A stretch of DNA of 17,536 bases from Pleurocapsa sp. MO_226.B13 (GCA_030064795.1 JASJEI010000234.1:1-17536), one strand, 5' to 3'. Shown: positions 1-7,153, counted from the stretch's first letter. Numbers and translations are program-made. Notes: generated from the sequence alone by a model not told the origin.

Positions 1-26
1 ATAAGTTTTAGCCAGAGGTTATTGCC

Positions 27-92
27 CGCCGACCGCCCCAATTGTGAGGGGTAAGCGTGTCAAAGTCCCCAAATTCGTAGGGGCGGTCGGCG
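27..92. repeat. Short inverted-repeat element upstream of the transposase remnant
   Basis: A 13-bp perfect inverted repeat (CGCCGACCGCCCC at 27-39, its complement at 80-92) encloses a 40-bp centre. The size and GC-rich arms resemble small non-autonomous palindromic elements of cyanobacteria. It lies just upstream of the recognisable part of a decayed transposase and may have interrupted it, because the reading frame of that gene meets a stop at 98-100. Family membership is not established from this copy alone. Confidence 0.5.
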
Positions 93-106
93 AAGGCTGA
101 CCAACT

Positions 107-1351
107 TTGACCAGGTTTTCTCTCGGGGCTCTCGATTCATCTCCGTTGTGGGGAGCAGCCAAGGTAGAAGACACCTATAATTTGTTGGGTCACGCTCTCA
201 AAAAAGCGTTGGGCGTGATAACTCGTCAACAGGGGAGGGAGTTGACAGAAGTCGCTTGTGAGATGGAAGCTGACTTGGTAGCAGGGTCAAGTTTGAAAGC
301 AGCATTAGATTTGAATTGGGAGAACCCTGATGAGAGGGATTTGGCATTAGGGATGGTGCTGGGAGTATTATCTAGTGTAGAAACCCATTTAGAGAACGAT
401 GCTCAAACCTTATCTCATCCAGTGGTTCGCTCTAGCCTTGAAGCTGCACGGCAAATAAAGGCGCAAGATGTAGAAATCGATGAGCATGGCGAAGCTAAAC
501 TGCGAAGAGGAGTTGCTAAAAATCGGCGCATCGCCCTCGAAGATGAAGAAATGCGACATGGGTGGAAGGGGGAGACAGCCTTCATTGACCTTTAAATCTT
601 GCACACAACCGACAAGTTGACTCTTAAGGCTGTCTCCCCTCTCCCGGACGAAAAAACCGCACCAAAAGGTTTGATGGTTATAAACGTCATATTCTTAAGG
701 ATTTAGATACGGGACTGGTGCGAGCGGTTGGTGTTACCAGTGCTAACGTGGCAGAGGCTTCTGTAACTGAGGCGCTCGCTGTTGACTTAGAGCATCAGAA
801 CGTTCAGTTAAAAGAATTACACATCGATCGAGCTTACTTGAGTAGCACCTTGGTTAAAAATCGAGACCCGCAGCTAACCATTTATTGTAAAGCTTGGCGT
901 GTATCCAATGGCAAGAAATTTGCTAAATCCTCCTTTGTTTTAGATTGGGAATCGGGAAAAATTACTTGTCCCAATCAAATTAGCTTACCATTTCGCGAGG
1001 GAGGCAAAGTACAGTTTCCCGCCGCCACCTGTCTCAGTTGTCCGCAGAGAAAAAAGTGTACCACCAGTAAAAAAGGTCGGAGTATTTCCATTCATCCCGA
1101 TGAAAAATTTATTGCTGAACTTCGAGAACGTCAATTAACTCCAACTGGTCGCGCTAAACTACGCTCGTCGAGTTCCAGTTGAACATAGTCTTTCTCACAT
1201 GGGACGTTGGCAAGGGGATAAAGCTCGATACATTGGAACACGCAAGAACCTCTTTGATTTACGTCGCACCGCAGTGGTTCATAACCTTCATGTCTTAGCT
1301 AACATGTTTGTTAAGCAAAAAGAGCTTTTTTCCCTACCAAACTGCGCTTAA
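107..1351 (+). pseudogene. Broken IS1182-like transposase
   Basis: This is the remnant of a DDE transposase of the IS1182 type (inference from remembered family motifs). Three pieces align end to end. Piece 1 (107 to about 561) has the SPLWGAAKVEDTYNLLGHAL block and ends MRHG. Piece 2 (about 646-1165) has KRFDGYKRH, ELHIDRAYLS, a four-Cys cluster (CLSCPQRKKC plus nearby Cys) and SIHPDEKFIAELRERQ. Piece 3 (about 1166-1351) has RVPVEHSLSHMGRWQGDKAR and KNLFDLRRTAVVHNLH and stops at 1349-1351. Pieces 1 and 2 are separated by an 86-bp palindromic insertion whose removal restores the frame. Pieces 2 and 3 are separated by one extra base near 1162-1171. The 5' part is missing or altered, so no authentic start is assigned. 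No intact IS ends were identified. The gene cannot make a full-length product. Confidence 0.85.
560..647. repeat. 86-bp MITE-like palindromic insertion inside the transposase
   Basis: A perfect 14-bp inverted repeat (GGGGAGACAGCCTT at 569-582, complement at 626-639) is extended outward by imperfect pairing. It sits exactly where the transposase should read on from MRHG to RKNRTKRFDGYK. Removing 86 bp (562-647, or equivalently 560-645) rejoins CAT-GGA-CGA-AAA in frame, so the insertion length can be read from the coding sequence. The dinucleotide GG occurs at both edges and could be a 2-bp target duplication. No coding capacity. It is most likely a non-autonomous element moved in trans. Confidence 0.7.
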
Positions 1352-1579
1352 CAGCCAAAAGAGAAATTTAAGTATTGGACTTTGGACAACAGAAAAAATG
1401 GGCTTGGCGATCGCCCCCAGGTCACAATGCTCTAACTATCAAATAAGTTTATTGATAAAAACTCGCAAATAATCGGACTCGATTGTCCAGTGTGTTACGG
1501 GCAAAATACACAAAATATTGTCCCTCGCTAACAGTGCATCAGTACTGTTTTCTGATTACTGAATCGGTGTTCTAGGTAA

Positions 1580-1756
1580 AAAGACTTGGAGGCGATCGCC
1601 GCCTTGAAACAGTTAAAAGCCGATCCTCTCTGGTCTAAACTCAACGCAGTGCAACAAGGCAAAGTCTACGACGTTCCTAGCTATTGGATCGGCATGGGTC
1701 CGATCGCTGCTAACTTAGTCCTCGACGATTTGTTTAAGTATCTCGTAGAGAAGTAG
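1580..1756 (+). pseudogene. C-terminal remnant of an iron-siderophore ABC transporter substrate-binding protein
   Basis: About 58 codons in one frame end at a stop at 1754-1756. They read like the last helices of periplasmic FecB/FhuD-type binding proteins: LKADPLWSKLNAVQQGKVY, then DVPSYWIGMGPIAANLVLDD and a terminal LFKYLVEK. The frame is closed upstream by a stop at 1577-1579, and no start or N-terminal domain is present, so about 80% of a usual 300-aa protein is missing. In the intact family this lobe binds ferric siderophore and docks on the membrane permease. Here it is a fragment beside a dead insertion sequence, consistent with loss of a siderophore-uptake locus by rearrangement. Identification is from remembered family pattern and is fairly secure. 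Loss of function is certain for this copy. Confidence 0.75.
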
Positions 1757-1779
1757 TCCTAAAGGACTCGGCTAACGCC
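1755..1779. repeat. Composite palindrome (dispersed-repeat-like)
   Basis: Two small hairpins lie side by side: AGTCCT-AA-AGGACT (1755-1768) and GGC-TAAC-GCC (1770-1779). It starts inside the stop codon of the siderophore-protein fragment. A related pair occurs in the opposite order just 3' of tRNA-Ser (6506-6530), suggesting a dispersed chromosomal repeat family. It has no T-run, so it is not a convincing terminator. Confidence 0.45.
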
Positions 1780-1959
1780 ATCGCAAGTAGCAAGTAATAT
1801 TCAAGCTATTTATTAATACAAAACTACCATGAGGAAATTAATTGGAATGACTATACAAGACGTAGGATTCTTGCCGTTTATGCTAAATCAGTTGTCAGGT
1901 GGAATATTGAAACAACAACGGTTTCCTTAATTGCTATCTGCTACTTGCTAAATCACCGC

Positions 1960-3042
1960 TTAATCTTTCACCGAATCAAATAAATTTGAAGACTTTATCT
2001 GATATGGAATTTCTTCTACAGGTAAGGAATCTCCATCCAGATTATCATAAGTCAATTGCAGTCGTCTTTCTCCTGCGTATTTAACTAACTTACCTCGATA
2101 TAGTTCTGCTTTGGTTCCCAAACTCTGTATTCGTACTTTGCCGTTAAACACTGTTGCTCTAGCTAAATAAATCACTAAATCGTCTCTGGAGGGGCGATTT
2201 ACGGTAGTACTAGCAGTTAAATGAGCTAAACCCCGTTCGTCTATTTCTTGGGTCATTGCCATCGCCGTGTTGCGGATCCCCCGAATAGCGACTATTGCCG
2301 ATGCTACTGCCATCGTAATGTCCGTACCATCATCGGTAAAAATCTTTTGGGTAGAAAGATATTGAAAGTTTTTTTCGCCCAAATCATCTCTGATCCGACG
2401 ATGAATCATATTATGAGGATGGTATTCAGATAATGCTCCTACAATTGCACCACAGGCGTTACGGGGTTCTCTCCAGGGAGATTCGCGGATTTTACCATAG
2501 ACGCGCTTTTCGCCTTCCTCTAAACGCCCGACATGAGTTTTGAGATCGGTTACTACCAAAACTATAGATTGTGGATTACCCTGATAAAGTCTTCTTCTCA
2601 AAGGCTCATCCATCTGGTGTGCGACGGTAACGTGAGCTAGGGTTGCCCCATTGTCCGTACCACCTCCAGCGGGGAAAAATGCTTCTAGCTTGAGTTCGCC
2701 AATTTCTGACAGGGTAGCAAAGCGCGAGGCTACTACATCGCGATAACGTTTGGTAACTTCTCCCTGGTGAATGCGATCGCCACAGTTGGTATAGGCTAAA
2801 GTTGTCACTACACTGGGAAGCCTCAGATCTGCACCGCAAATATGCATATCCGTAGGGCTAGCAGCAGCAAACTGTAACTCATCCCGCAATAACTGCAAAC
2901 CGTTAATCAAGGCGTAGCGATCGCTGACTATTTCATTGAGATAATTATGATAGGCATTTCTCTCCATACCAAAGCTAGCAGGGAGTTGCCAAAAGCGATC
3001 GATCCGTTTTTGGGCGGATTCTGCATCAAAAGGGATTGACAT
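1960..3042 (-). CDS. Conserved-looking protein of unknown function (360 aa)
   Basis: I do not recognise a named family. The protein is soluble: no signal peptide and no membrane segment. It begins MSIPFDAESAQKRIDRFWQL. Notable segments are a CGADLRLPSVVTTLAY stretch near residue 70, a glycine-rich FFPAGGGTDNGATLAH near 120-135, a run LVVTDLKTHVGRLEEGEK near 160-180, and a C-terminal beta-rich region after about residue 285. The gene contains two HIP1 octamers (2773 and 2917), so it is resident chromosome rather than recent import. It stands alone, about 190 bp from the start-side neighbour. An early thought that it was a NurA-type nuclease was dropped because the expected N-terminal acidic DGS-type motif is absent. 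Coding status is secure from length and composition. Function is unknown. Confidence 0.8.
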   Translation of the reverse strand: MSIPFDAESAQKRIDRFWQLPASFGMERNAYHNYLNEIVSDRYALINGLQLLRDELQFAAASPTDMHICGADLRLPSVVTTLAYTNCGDRIHQGEVTKRYRDVVASRFATLSEIGELKLEAFFPAGGGTDNGATLAHVTVAHQMDEPLRRRLYQGNPQSIVLVVTDLKTHVGRLEEGEKRVYGKIRESPWREPRNACGAIVGALSEYHPHNMIHRRIRDDLGEKNFQYLSTQKIFTDDGTDITMAVASAIVAIRGIRNTAMAMTQEIDERGLAHLTASTTVNRPSRDDLVIYLARATVFNGKVRIQSLGTKAELYRGKLVKYAGERRLQLTYDNLDGDSLPVEEIPYQIKSSNLFDSVKD

Positions 3043-3154
3043 AAGCTAGATCGGATTTATTTCTAAAACAGCAAATCAGTTTAATCGATCTTAGCTACTG
3101 ACAGAGAAAATCTATTTTACTTTTATTTAGGTATGATAAACGTTCAATATTAAA

Positions 3155-3193
3155 AGCTCTAGGCTTTAGGCTTGGGGCTTAGAATCTAGAGCT
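3155..3193 (-). terminator. Probable intrinsic terminator of the DUF3747 gene
   Basis: On the minus strand an 8-bp stem AGCTCTAG/CTAGAGCT with a loop of about 23 nt is followed at once by TTTT. It lies 40-80 bp downstream of the stop codon at 3233. The stem is short and the T-run is only four, so confidence is moderate. Confidence 0.4.
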
Positions 3194-3232
3194 ATTGGTT
3201 TAGATTAATTAGTATTTGTAGAAGAGTTGAGG

Positions 3233-4036
3233 TTACTGGTTGGGCGTGGACTGATTGCTGCTGGGTGTTGTAAACAGACTGTTGTAGGTGTTGTAGACAG
3301 CCTGACTTAGAGGAGTCAGGATGTTGGTAATTAATCCTTCTACTGTAGTAGCAGGATCTGGTTCGGATGCCACTGGCTGCTGCTGCTGTTTTGGAGGCAG
3401 AGGTTGGGGGTGTGGTGTATTTACTTGAGTAGAATCAGTTTGACCGGGAAGATTGATGGTAGGTAGAGTAGCAACATTTTCTAATACTTGGGGATTAGGA
3501 TTGTTACTCATATAGATATGCTGAATAGCACTACCGTTATAAAGGCGTTTAGTAAACTGCCAGTTTGGATCTAGCTCGATTTTTATGGGGGCTTCTACTA
3601 AACCGTTGGTACGTCCGACAATTAAATCGGAATGAGCAGGATCTTTATGATCGGCAATTAATTGTAGTTGTCCGTTGTTCTCAACTAAATTTAAGGTATA
3701 GGCTACCTTATCGTCTTTGCCGTCAACTCGCAAAGAGTAACCGTTGGTATCAACTGCTTTCAAACAATCGTTGGTATGGTCGAAATTTAGCAATAGTAAG
3801 TCTACAGTCGTTGGGTTACTACCAGACTCGCTCCAGCAAGCTTTTTTACCAGGAATTTGCTCGATAATCGCCAGTCTGTATCTTCTATAGTTGTAGGGAA
3901 CTGCAACTGCAACAAACTTACTTTGATCTACGGCAAATTCGTCGAATTCGGTAGCATTAGCAGGTTGCCAAGGCGCGATCGCGATCGCGCCTATAGTTGT
4001 CGTAGCAGCAAGGGCAACAGGGAGGGATAGTTTCAT
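3233..4036 (-). CDS. Secreted DUF3747-domain protein
   Basis: The 267-aa product starts with a Sec signal peptide: MKLS, a hydrophobic Ala/Ile-rich core, and a likely cleavage after ANA at about residue 28. The mature N-terminal domain (about 30-180) matches the DUF3747 pattern as I know it: VDQSKFVAVAVPY, then IIEQIPGKKACWSESG with NPTTVD, a NGYSLRVDGKD segment, and LDPNWQFTKRLYNGSAI. Two Cys (in KKACWSE and NDCLKAVD) could form a disulfide outside the cytoplasm. After about residue 190 comes a Pro/Gln-rich linker and an 'ILTPLSQAVYNTYNSLF' helix of unknown role. DUF3747 proteins are exported cyanobacterial proteins of unknown function, sometimes linked with envelope or SLH proteins. Two overlapping HIP1 sites lie within the signal-peptide region (3975-3988). 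It is monocistronic, with 270 bp of AT-rich DNA upstream. Confidence 0.85.
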   Translation of the reverse strand: MKLSLPVALAATTTIGAIAIAPWQPANATEFDEFAVDQSKFVAVAVPYNYRRYRLAIIEQIPGKKACWSESGSNPTTVDLLLLNFDHTNDCLKAVDTNGYSLRVDGKDDKVAYTLNLVENNGQLQLIADHKDPAHSDLIVGRTNGLVEAPIKIELDPNWQFTKRLYNGSAIQHIYMSNNPNPQVLENVATLPTINLPGQTDSTQVNTPHPQPLPPKQQQQPVASEPDPATTVEGLITNILTPLSQAVYNTYNSLFTTPSSNQSTPNQ

Positions 4037-4306
4037 GGCTTGATAGTTGGGATAGGTTTTTTAGTCAGTATTTAAACCGACTATTGATTTAATATATGTA
4101 TTACTTTGAACTTTAAAGCAATTTAATTTTATAAGACTAGAATAAGCACCCCATAATACTTTAAGAAAACTTCAAAGTTTCTTTTGGTACTACAAGAATA
4201 TTTTAAGACTAGCAAATTACCAGGAAATTTTCCTTAATCCTACTGAAATTGAGAATAAGCACTTAAGTACAAACACTTAATGACTGACGATCAAATTATT
4301 CTTCAA

Positions 4307-5134
4307 TTACAATTTCCATTCATTTAGGGCAGGAGTATTTAAAAGAGCTTTACTTAGACTGTCGTGAATTAAACTGTTTGTCGCTAAAATTCGACCAGAA
4401 CTAATATCTAAAGAACTACCATTATAAGCGGTAACTTTGCCTCCAGCTTCCTCCAAAATGACAATTCCTGCTGTTATATCCCAGGGTTGAAGACCTCGTT
4501 CCCAATAGCCATCTAGTCTGCCACAGGCTACTCCAGCCAGATCCATTGAGGCACAACCCAAACGACGGACACCTTGAGTTAGATGAGTCAGATGGCAAAA
4601 CTCAGCATAGTTGTTGTCTGTAGTTTCACGGCGATCGTAGGCAAAACCAGTAATCAATAGGCTTTGCTCCAATTCTGCGGTCTGAGACACCCGAATCGGG
4701 CGACGATTGCAGGTTGCACCCAAACCCTTGGCTGCACGGAACAACTCATCGCTAAAAGGATTGTAAACTGCCCCCACAGAAGGAACACCATCGACCATCA
4801 AACCCACAGAAGTTGCAGCCAAAGGTAAACCATGAGCATAGTTAGTAGTACCATCGAGAGGATCGATCGCCCAGACATACCTACTGTCTGCATTACCCAA
4901 GATTCCCGACTCTTCGGCTAAAATTTGATGATCTCGGAAGTGGCGATGGAGGACTTCTAAAACTTCTGCTTCTGCTAATTTATCGGCTTCGGTAACTAAA
5001 TCTCCTGGACGACCTTTTTCTTGAATATTATTTAATTTACCCCAGCGATCTTTTAAGATTGCCCCCGCAGCCAAAACTGATTCGGTAGCAACATCTAAAA
5101 AAACTTGTAGTTGTTCGGGAGTAGGTTGAGTCAT
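4307..5134 (-). CDS. Inositol-monophosphatase family enzyme
   Basis: The 275-aa product is a metal-dependent sugar-phosphate phosphatase of the IMPase/SuhB family, at the usual length. The metal site is complete: D51 in LVTEADKLAE, E74-E75 in LAEESG, the signature DPLDGTTN at 91-98, and the second signature WDITAG at 218-223 followed by EEAGG. Family members hydrolyse inositol-1-phosphate or related substrates (histidinol-phosphate, PAP or fructose-1,6-bisphosphate in relatives); the substrate cannot be told from sequence. It is cytoplasmic, with no signal peptide. The start at 5134 (MTQPTPEQLQVFLDV) gives the expected N-terminal helix. It lies about 70 bp downstream of the nuclease-like gene on the same strand, so cotranscription is possible. 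Confidence 0.93.
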   Translation of the reverse strand: MTQPTPEQLQVFLDVATESVLAAGAILKDRWGKLNNIQEKGRPGDLVTEADKLAEAEVLEVLHRHFRDHQILAEESGILGNADSRYVWAIDPLDGTTNYAHGLPLAATSVGLMVDGVPSVGAVYNPFSDELFRAAKGLGATCNRRPIRVSQTAELEQSLLITGFAYDRRETTDNNYAEFCHLTHLTQGVRRLGCASMDLAGVACGRLDGYWERGLQPWDITAGIVILEEAGGKVTAYNGSSLDISSGRILATNSLIHDSLSKALLNTPALNEWKL

Positions 5135-5204
5135 ATTATTTAATATTGATTATTGAACATCTCTGGTTTTTCAGCCAAAAGCGACTACTGCTTAGATTAG
5201 TCTG

Positions 5205-5750
5205 TTATGGCTTAGTTTGAGAGCGAAATTGACTGGGAGTATAACGCATTGCTTGGTTAGGATGCCAAATTCCGTAACCCATCAAGCGAGCATATTCCTG
5301 AGCATACATAAGCAGCTTACTATAGGAGTGGGGATAGCTCGTGTTTGCCAGAACACAACCCTCTTTAACTAGCTGCTGACTAATCAAAGTTTCATCCTGC
5401 CAAAGATGGGCATTGATGCGATTAAAGCGATCGCGAGATAGGGCGTTGGCAGCATCTTTTGAGGGATTTTCGCTTTCTAAGGTAATGGGCAATCCCAGTA
5501 CCAACTCGGTCAACCTGGCTTTCGCTGCTTCTCCCCAGGGAGACTGGCGCAAATCTGGGGCATCAATCCCAGTAATTCTAACTTTGGTTACTTCCGATGT
5601 TCCCGTCAGCAACACCTCAACGGTTTGACCGCTTACTACCCGCGTTACTTCACCAGAAAGCAGATTAGCTTGCTTAAAATCGCGACTACAACCAGTCAAT
5701 AAGACCAAACAACAACAAACAAGGATCGACTTGATGTAATTCACTCTCAA
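5205..5750 (-). CDS. Thermonuclease (SNase)-like lipoprotein
   Basis: The 181-aa product has a lipoprotein signal: N-terminal Lys, hydrophobic core, and lipobox LLTGC with the acylated Cys at residue 21. The mature part is a staphylococcal-nuclease OB-fold: VTRVVSGQTVEVLL (about 35-48), VRITGIDAPD (57-66), PWGEAAKARL (71-80) and DRFNRINAHLW (107-117). The catalytic trio of the family is traceable as R58, E74 and R111, so activity is plausible: Ca2+-dependent cleavage of DNA or RNA outside the inner membrane. The annotated start is TTG at 5750; GTG at 5744 is an equally good alternative and keeps the signal peptide. It is upstream of, and on the same strand as, the IMPase gene. A HIP1 site at 5427 marks it as resident. 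Confidence 0.88.
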   Translation of the reverse strand: MRVNYIKSILVCCCLVLLTGCSRDFKQANLLSGEVTRVVSGQTVEVLLTGTSEVTKVRITGIDAPDLRQSPWGEAAKARLTELVLGLPITLESENPSKDAANALSRDRFNRINAHLWQDETLISQQLVKEGCVLANTSYPHSYSKLLMYAQEYARLMGYGIWHPNQAMRYTPSQFRSQTKP

Positions 5751-5823
5751 GATGTTTGAAACAACATCAATAAGATATACATTTTGCTATCTATTGTCAG
5801 TCAGAAAAGTTTTTAGTTGGTAG

Positions 5824-5882
5824 GGTGGGCAAAGACAACTTGTGGTCACTTGGTCATCGCTAGCTCAATCGATTTGCCCACC
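5824..5882. repeat. Intergenic palindromic element (GGTGGGCAAA type)
   Basis: A perfect 10-bp inverted repeat GGTGGGCAAA (5824-5833) / TTTGCCCACC (5873-5882) encloses 39 bp between the ferredoxin and nuclease genes. Elements with GGTGGGCA ends are, to my knowledge, common small repeats in cyanobacterial intergenic DNA. There is no T-run on either side, so terminator function is not claimed. Confidence 0.55.
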
Positions 5883-5906
5883 TTAAGGTTATTAGTTCTT
5901 ACTCCC

Positions 5907-6275
5907 TCATTCCTCATCCAATGGTAAGCCAAATCTAACTTTTCCCCTAGCAAAATAGCGACCAAACTGCATTTGATACACTTCGTCTTCTGCTTGGGTT
6001 TCTACCTCTAGATCCGAACGAGGATAGCTAACGCAGAGTAAAGCATAACCTCGATCTTTAAGCTTGGGAGATAGTCCCATTGCTTCTGGTTGATCTAGTT
6101 TACCAGAGATAATTTTTACCGCACAGCTAGTACAAGCACCATTGCGACAGAGGAAAGGTAAGTTAACATCTTGCTTTTCGGCAGTCTGCAAAATATATTG
6201 ATCTTCAGGCACTTCTACAATGTGTTCTTTGCCAGTAGTGCGATCGCGAACTTTGACGAGGTGAGTTTTGGTCAT
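5907..6275 (-). CDS. Plant-type [2Fe-2S] ferredoxin, FdC2-like with C-terminal extension
   Basis: The 122-aa product is a one-electron carrier with a [2Fe-2S] cluster held by C43, C48, C51 and C81 (CRNGACTSC ... LLC spacing). It is longer than the ~97-aa photosynthetic PetF. After the last Cys it has an extension including DLEVETQAEDEVY and QMQFGRYFARG, which as I recall is the signature of the FdC2 group conserved from cyanobacteria to chloroplasts. FdC2-type proteins have shifted redox properties and are not simple PetF replacements; the partner is unknown here. No signal peptide, hence cytoplasmic. A HIP1 site lies at 6240-6247 within the gene start region. It is transcribed away from the tRNA-Ser gene and sits at the last clearly chromosomal position before the accessory element. 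Confidence 0.92.
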   Translation of the reverse strand: MTKTHLVKVRDRTTGKEHIVEVPEDQYILQTAEKQDVNLPFLCRNGACTSCAVKIISGKLDQPEAMGLSPKLKDRGYALLCVSYPRSDLEVETQAEDEVYQMQFGRYFARGKVRFGLPLDEE

Positions 6276-6365
6276 TATGTTAAATTAATTTTATTTTTGA
6301 AATTTAATTAAAATCTTCTAGCTGTATAGTCTGTAGTCTACAGCAAAAAAGATCTACTCAAAACT

Positions 6366-6393
6366 TTGACAGGTTCTACTAACCATGTATAAT
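6366..6393 (+). promoter_or_regulatory. Consensus promoter of tRNA-Ser
   Basis: TTGACA at 6366-6371 and TATAAT at 6388-6393 are both perfect consensus hexamers, separated by 16 bp. The predicted start is near 6400, about 15 bp upstream of the tRNA. This is a strong housekeeping sigma-factor promoter. Confidence 0.85.
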
Positions 6394-6414
6394 GGTGAAT
6401 CGTAGTCATCGCCT

Positions 6415-6501
6415 GGAGAGATGGCCGAGTGGTCGAAGGCGCAGCACTGGAAATGCTGTAACGGGGTAACTCGTTCGAGGGTTCGAATCCCTCTCTCTCC
6501 G
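6415..6501 (+). tRNA. trnS-GGA: tRNA-Ser (anticodon GGA)
   Basis: The 87-nt class II tRNA folds cleanly. The acceptor stem GGAGAGA (6415-6421) pairs with TCTCTCC (6494-6500), followed by discriminator G6501. The anticodon arm CAGCA/TGCTG has loop CTGGAAA, giving anticodon GGA, which reads UCC and UCU. There is a long variable arm typical of serine tRNAs, and T-arm GAGGG-TTCGAAT-CCCTC (6477-6493). CCA is not encoded. An accessory, phage-like region starts right after it, and tRNA 3' ends are common integration sites. Whether this one is the actual attachment site is not shown by the window. Confidence 0.95.
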
Positions 6502-6505
6502 CTCT

Positions 6506-6530
6506 GCGCTAACGCTTGAGCCTTAAGGCT
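6506..6530. repeat. Paired palindromes at the tRNA 3' flank
   Basis: GCG-CTAA-CGC (6506-6515) is followed by the 12-bp perfect palindrome AGCCTTAAGGCT (6519-6530). The pair resembles, in opposite order, the hairpins at 1755-1779. Either a dispersed chromosomal repeat or part of tRNA 3' processing or termination signals. No T-run follows. Confidence 0.45.
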
Positions 6531-6535
6531 TCTAA

Positions 6536-6566
6536 CCTCGAACGAGTTACCACAATTACAGCATTT
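6536..6566 (-). repeat. Inverted partial copy of tRNA-Ser (anticodon loop to T arm)
   Basis: Read on the minus strand, these 31 bp match tRNA positions 6451-6480 with one extra base and two or three changed bases, all clustered in the variable-arm part. Both ends (AAATGCTGTAA and GGTAACTCGTTCGAGG) are identical to the tRNA. It lies 35 bp past the tRNA 3' end, in the opposite orientation. It is too short to be a tRNA gene. It may be a scar of integration or recombination, or may form a hairpin with the tRNA transcript. Confidence 0.7.
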
Positions 6567-6754
6567 TGCTCAAAACTTGCTCACTTTCGACTATAGAGCA
6601 GGAGTAAATACAAGTAAACGGGGTACATACATACCCCAATTATTTAAGCGTTTAAATAAAATCCCGTTGCATACTACGCGAGTAATTCTTGTACTACATA
6701 GACTAATTACTTTTTTAGCGTAATCATCTATAGCTACCATTGAATTATGTAAAT

Positions 6755-6790
6755 CAAAAAAAGCGGGCTGCATTTTACCACGAACCCGCT
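6755..6790 (-). terminator. Intrinsic terminator ending the minus arm of the element
   Basis: On the minus strand, AGCGGG ... CCCGCT (6790-6785 with 6767-6762) forms a 6-bp stem, five of its six pairs G-C, directly followed by a run of seven Ts. It lies about 80 bp downstream of the last minus-arm gene and faces the chromosome, so it would stop element transcription before it reaches the tRNA from the opposite strand. Confidence 0.75.
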
Positions 6791-6871
6791 AAACAAGCAA
6801 CTATACTATTTACTCTTAATACTAGCTTACAGCCTACAGTTCTTAAGCTTGGCTAGTACCTCTACTATCAT

Positions 6872-7153
6872 TTAGTCTACCTGTTCTAATTTGGCTGTAA
6901 TAGCGTCCAGTTTGTCTTCTTGGTCAATAACCTCAATTTCTGACTCTCGGTTTAAATTTGACCAATCTTGAAGGATTGAATCTAAGGCTTGGGCAAAGGT
7001 TATGTTTTGCTTTACAGATGTACTAGTCACTATCTGGTAGTACTGGTTGGTTAGTTCGATAAACATTGAATCCATTTCCTCTATATATGACTTAGATTGG
7101 GGAAATTTTGGGGAATTGGGTATTTGCTCCAAAATGGTCGAATTGAGTTGCAT
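6872..7153 (-). CDS. Small hypothetical protein (93 aa), last gene of the minus arm
   Basis: Not recognised. The 93-aa product is acidic and mostly helical, without membrane segment or Cys. The middle part FAQALDSILQDWSNL resembles the second half of its neighbour at 7232-7531 (SLSEALDFIVSKWAEYL), with a similar spacing of acidic C-terminal helix. The two could be distant relatives or partner proteins, but the match is short and unproven. No good ribosome binding site precedes ATG 7153. The gap to the upstream gene is 78 bp. The arm's terminator follows at 6755-6790. Confidence 0.6.
   Translation of the reverse strand: MQLNSTILEQIPNSPKFPQSKSYIEEMDSMFIELTNQYYQIVTSTSVKQNITFAQALDSILQDWSNLNRESEIEVIDQEDKLDAITAKLEQVD

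Larger units (their letters stand above)
1352..1959. other. Gene-poor decay zone between transposase remnant and the 360-aa gene
   Basis: These 608 bp hold no intact gene that I can support. They contain two GCGATCGC (HIP1) sites (about 1407 and 1592), the C-terminal fragment of a siderophore-binding protein (1580-1756), a composite palindrome right after it (1755-1779), and a 10-bp inverted repeat GCAAGTAGCA at 1783-1792 with its complement at 1939-1948. The segment between those arms has a short open frame that I do not recognise and do not call as a gene. Confidence 0.6.
6502..6871. other. Non-coding junction between tRNA-Ser and the accessory element
   Basis: No gene is supported in these 370 bp. 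They contain the paired palindromes (6506-6530), the inverted tRNA copy (6536-6566), a small hairpin GGGGTA-CATACA-TACCCC (6620-6637), an AT-rich palindrome TATTTAA-GCGT-TTAAATA close behind it, a weak plus-strand hairpin AGTAATT/AATTACT followed by Ts (6681-6716), and a strong minus-strand terminator (6755-6790). This density of inverted repeats fits an element end. A 60-codon minus-strand frame overlapping the terminator is judged non-coding. Confidence 0.6.

Noticed and set aside
1820..1932. Short open frames between the siderophore fragment and the 360-aa gene
   Set aside because: Under 40 codons in the ATG-started frame, no recognised motif, flanked by an inverted repeat. Treated as non-coding remnant.
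1960..3042. NurA-type repair nuclease for the 360-aa protein
   Set aside because: The expected acidic N-terminal motif of NurA is not present. Left as unknown.
4162..4184. AT-rich hairpin AAGAAA/TTTCTT as terminator
   Set aside because: Stem is all A-T apart from one pair, it lies upstream of rather than after the nearby genes' ends on the useful strand, and stability is doubtful.
6482..6501. Direct repeat of the tRNA 3' end as attR within the window
   Set aside because: No second copy of the T-arm/acceptor segment was found downstream. If attR exists it lies beyond 17536.
6591..6773. 60-codon open frame on the minus strand between the element and tRNA
   Set aside because: It runs through the strong terminator hairpin, has no ribosome binding site and unconvincing composition.
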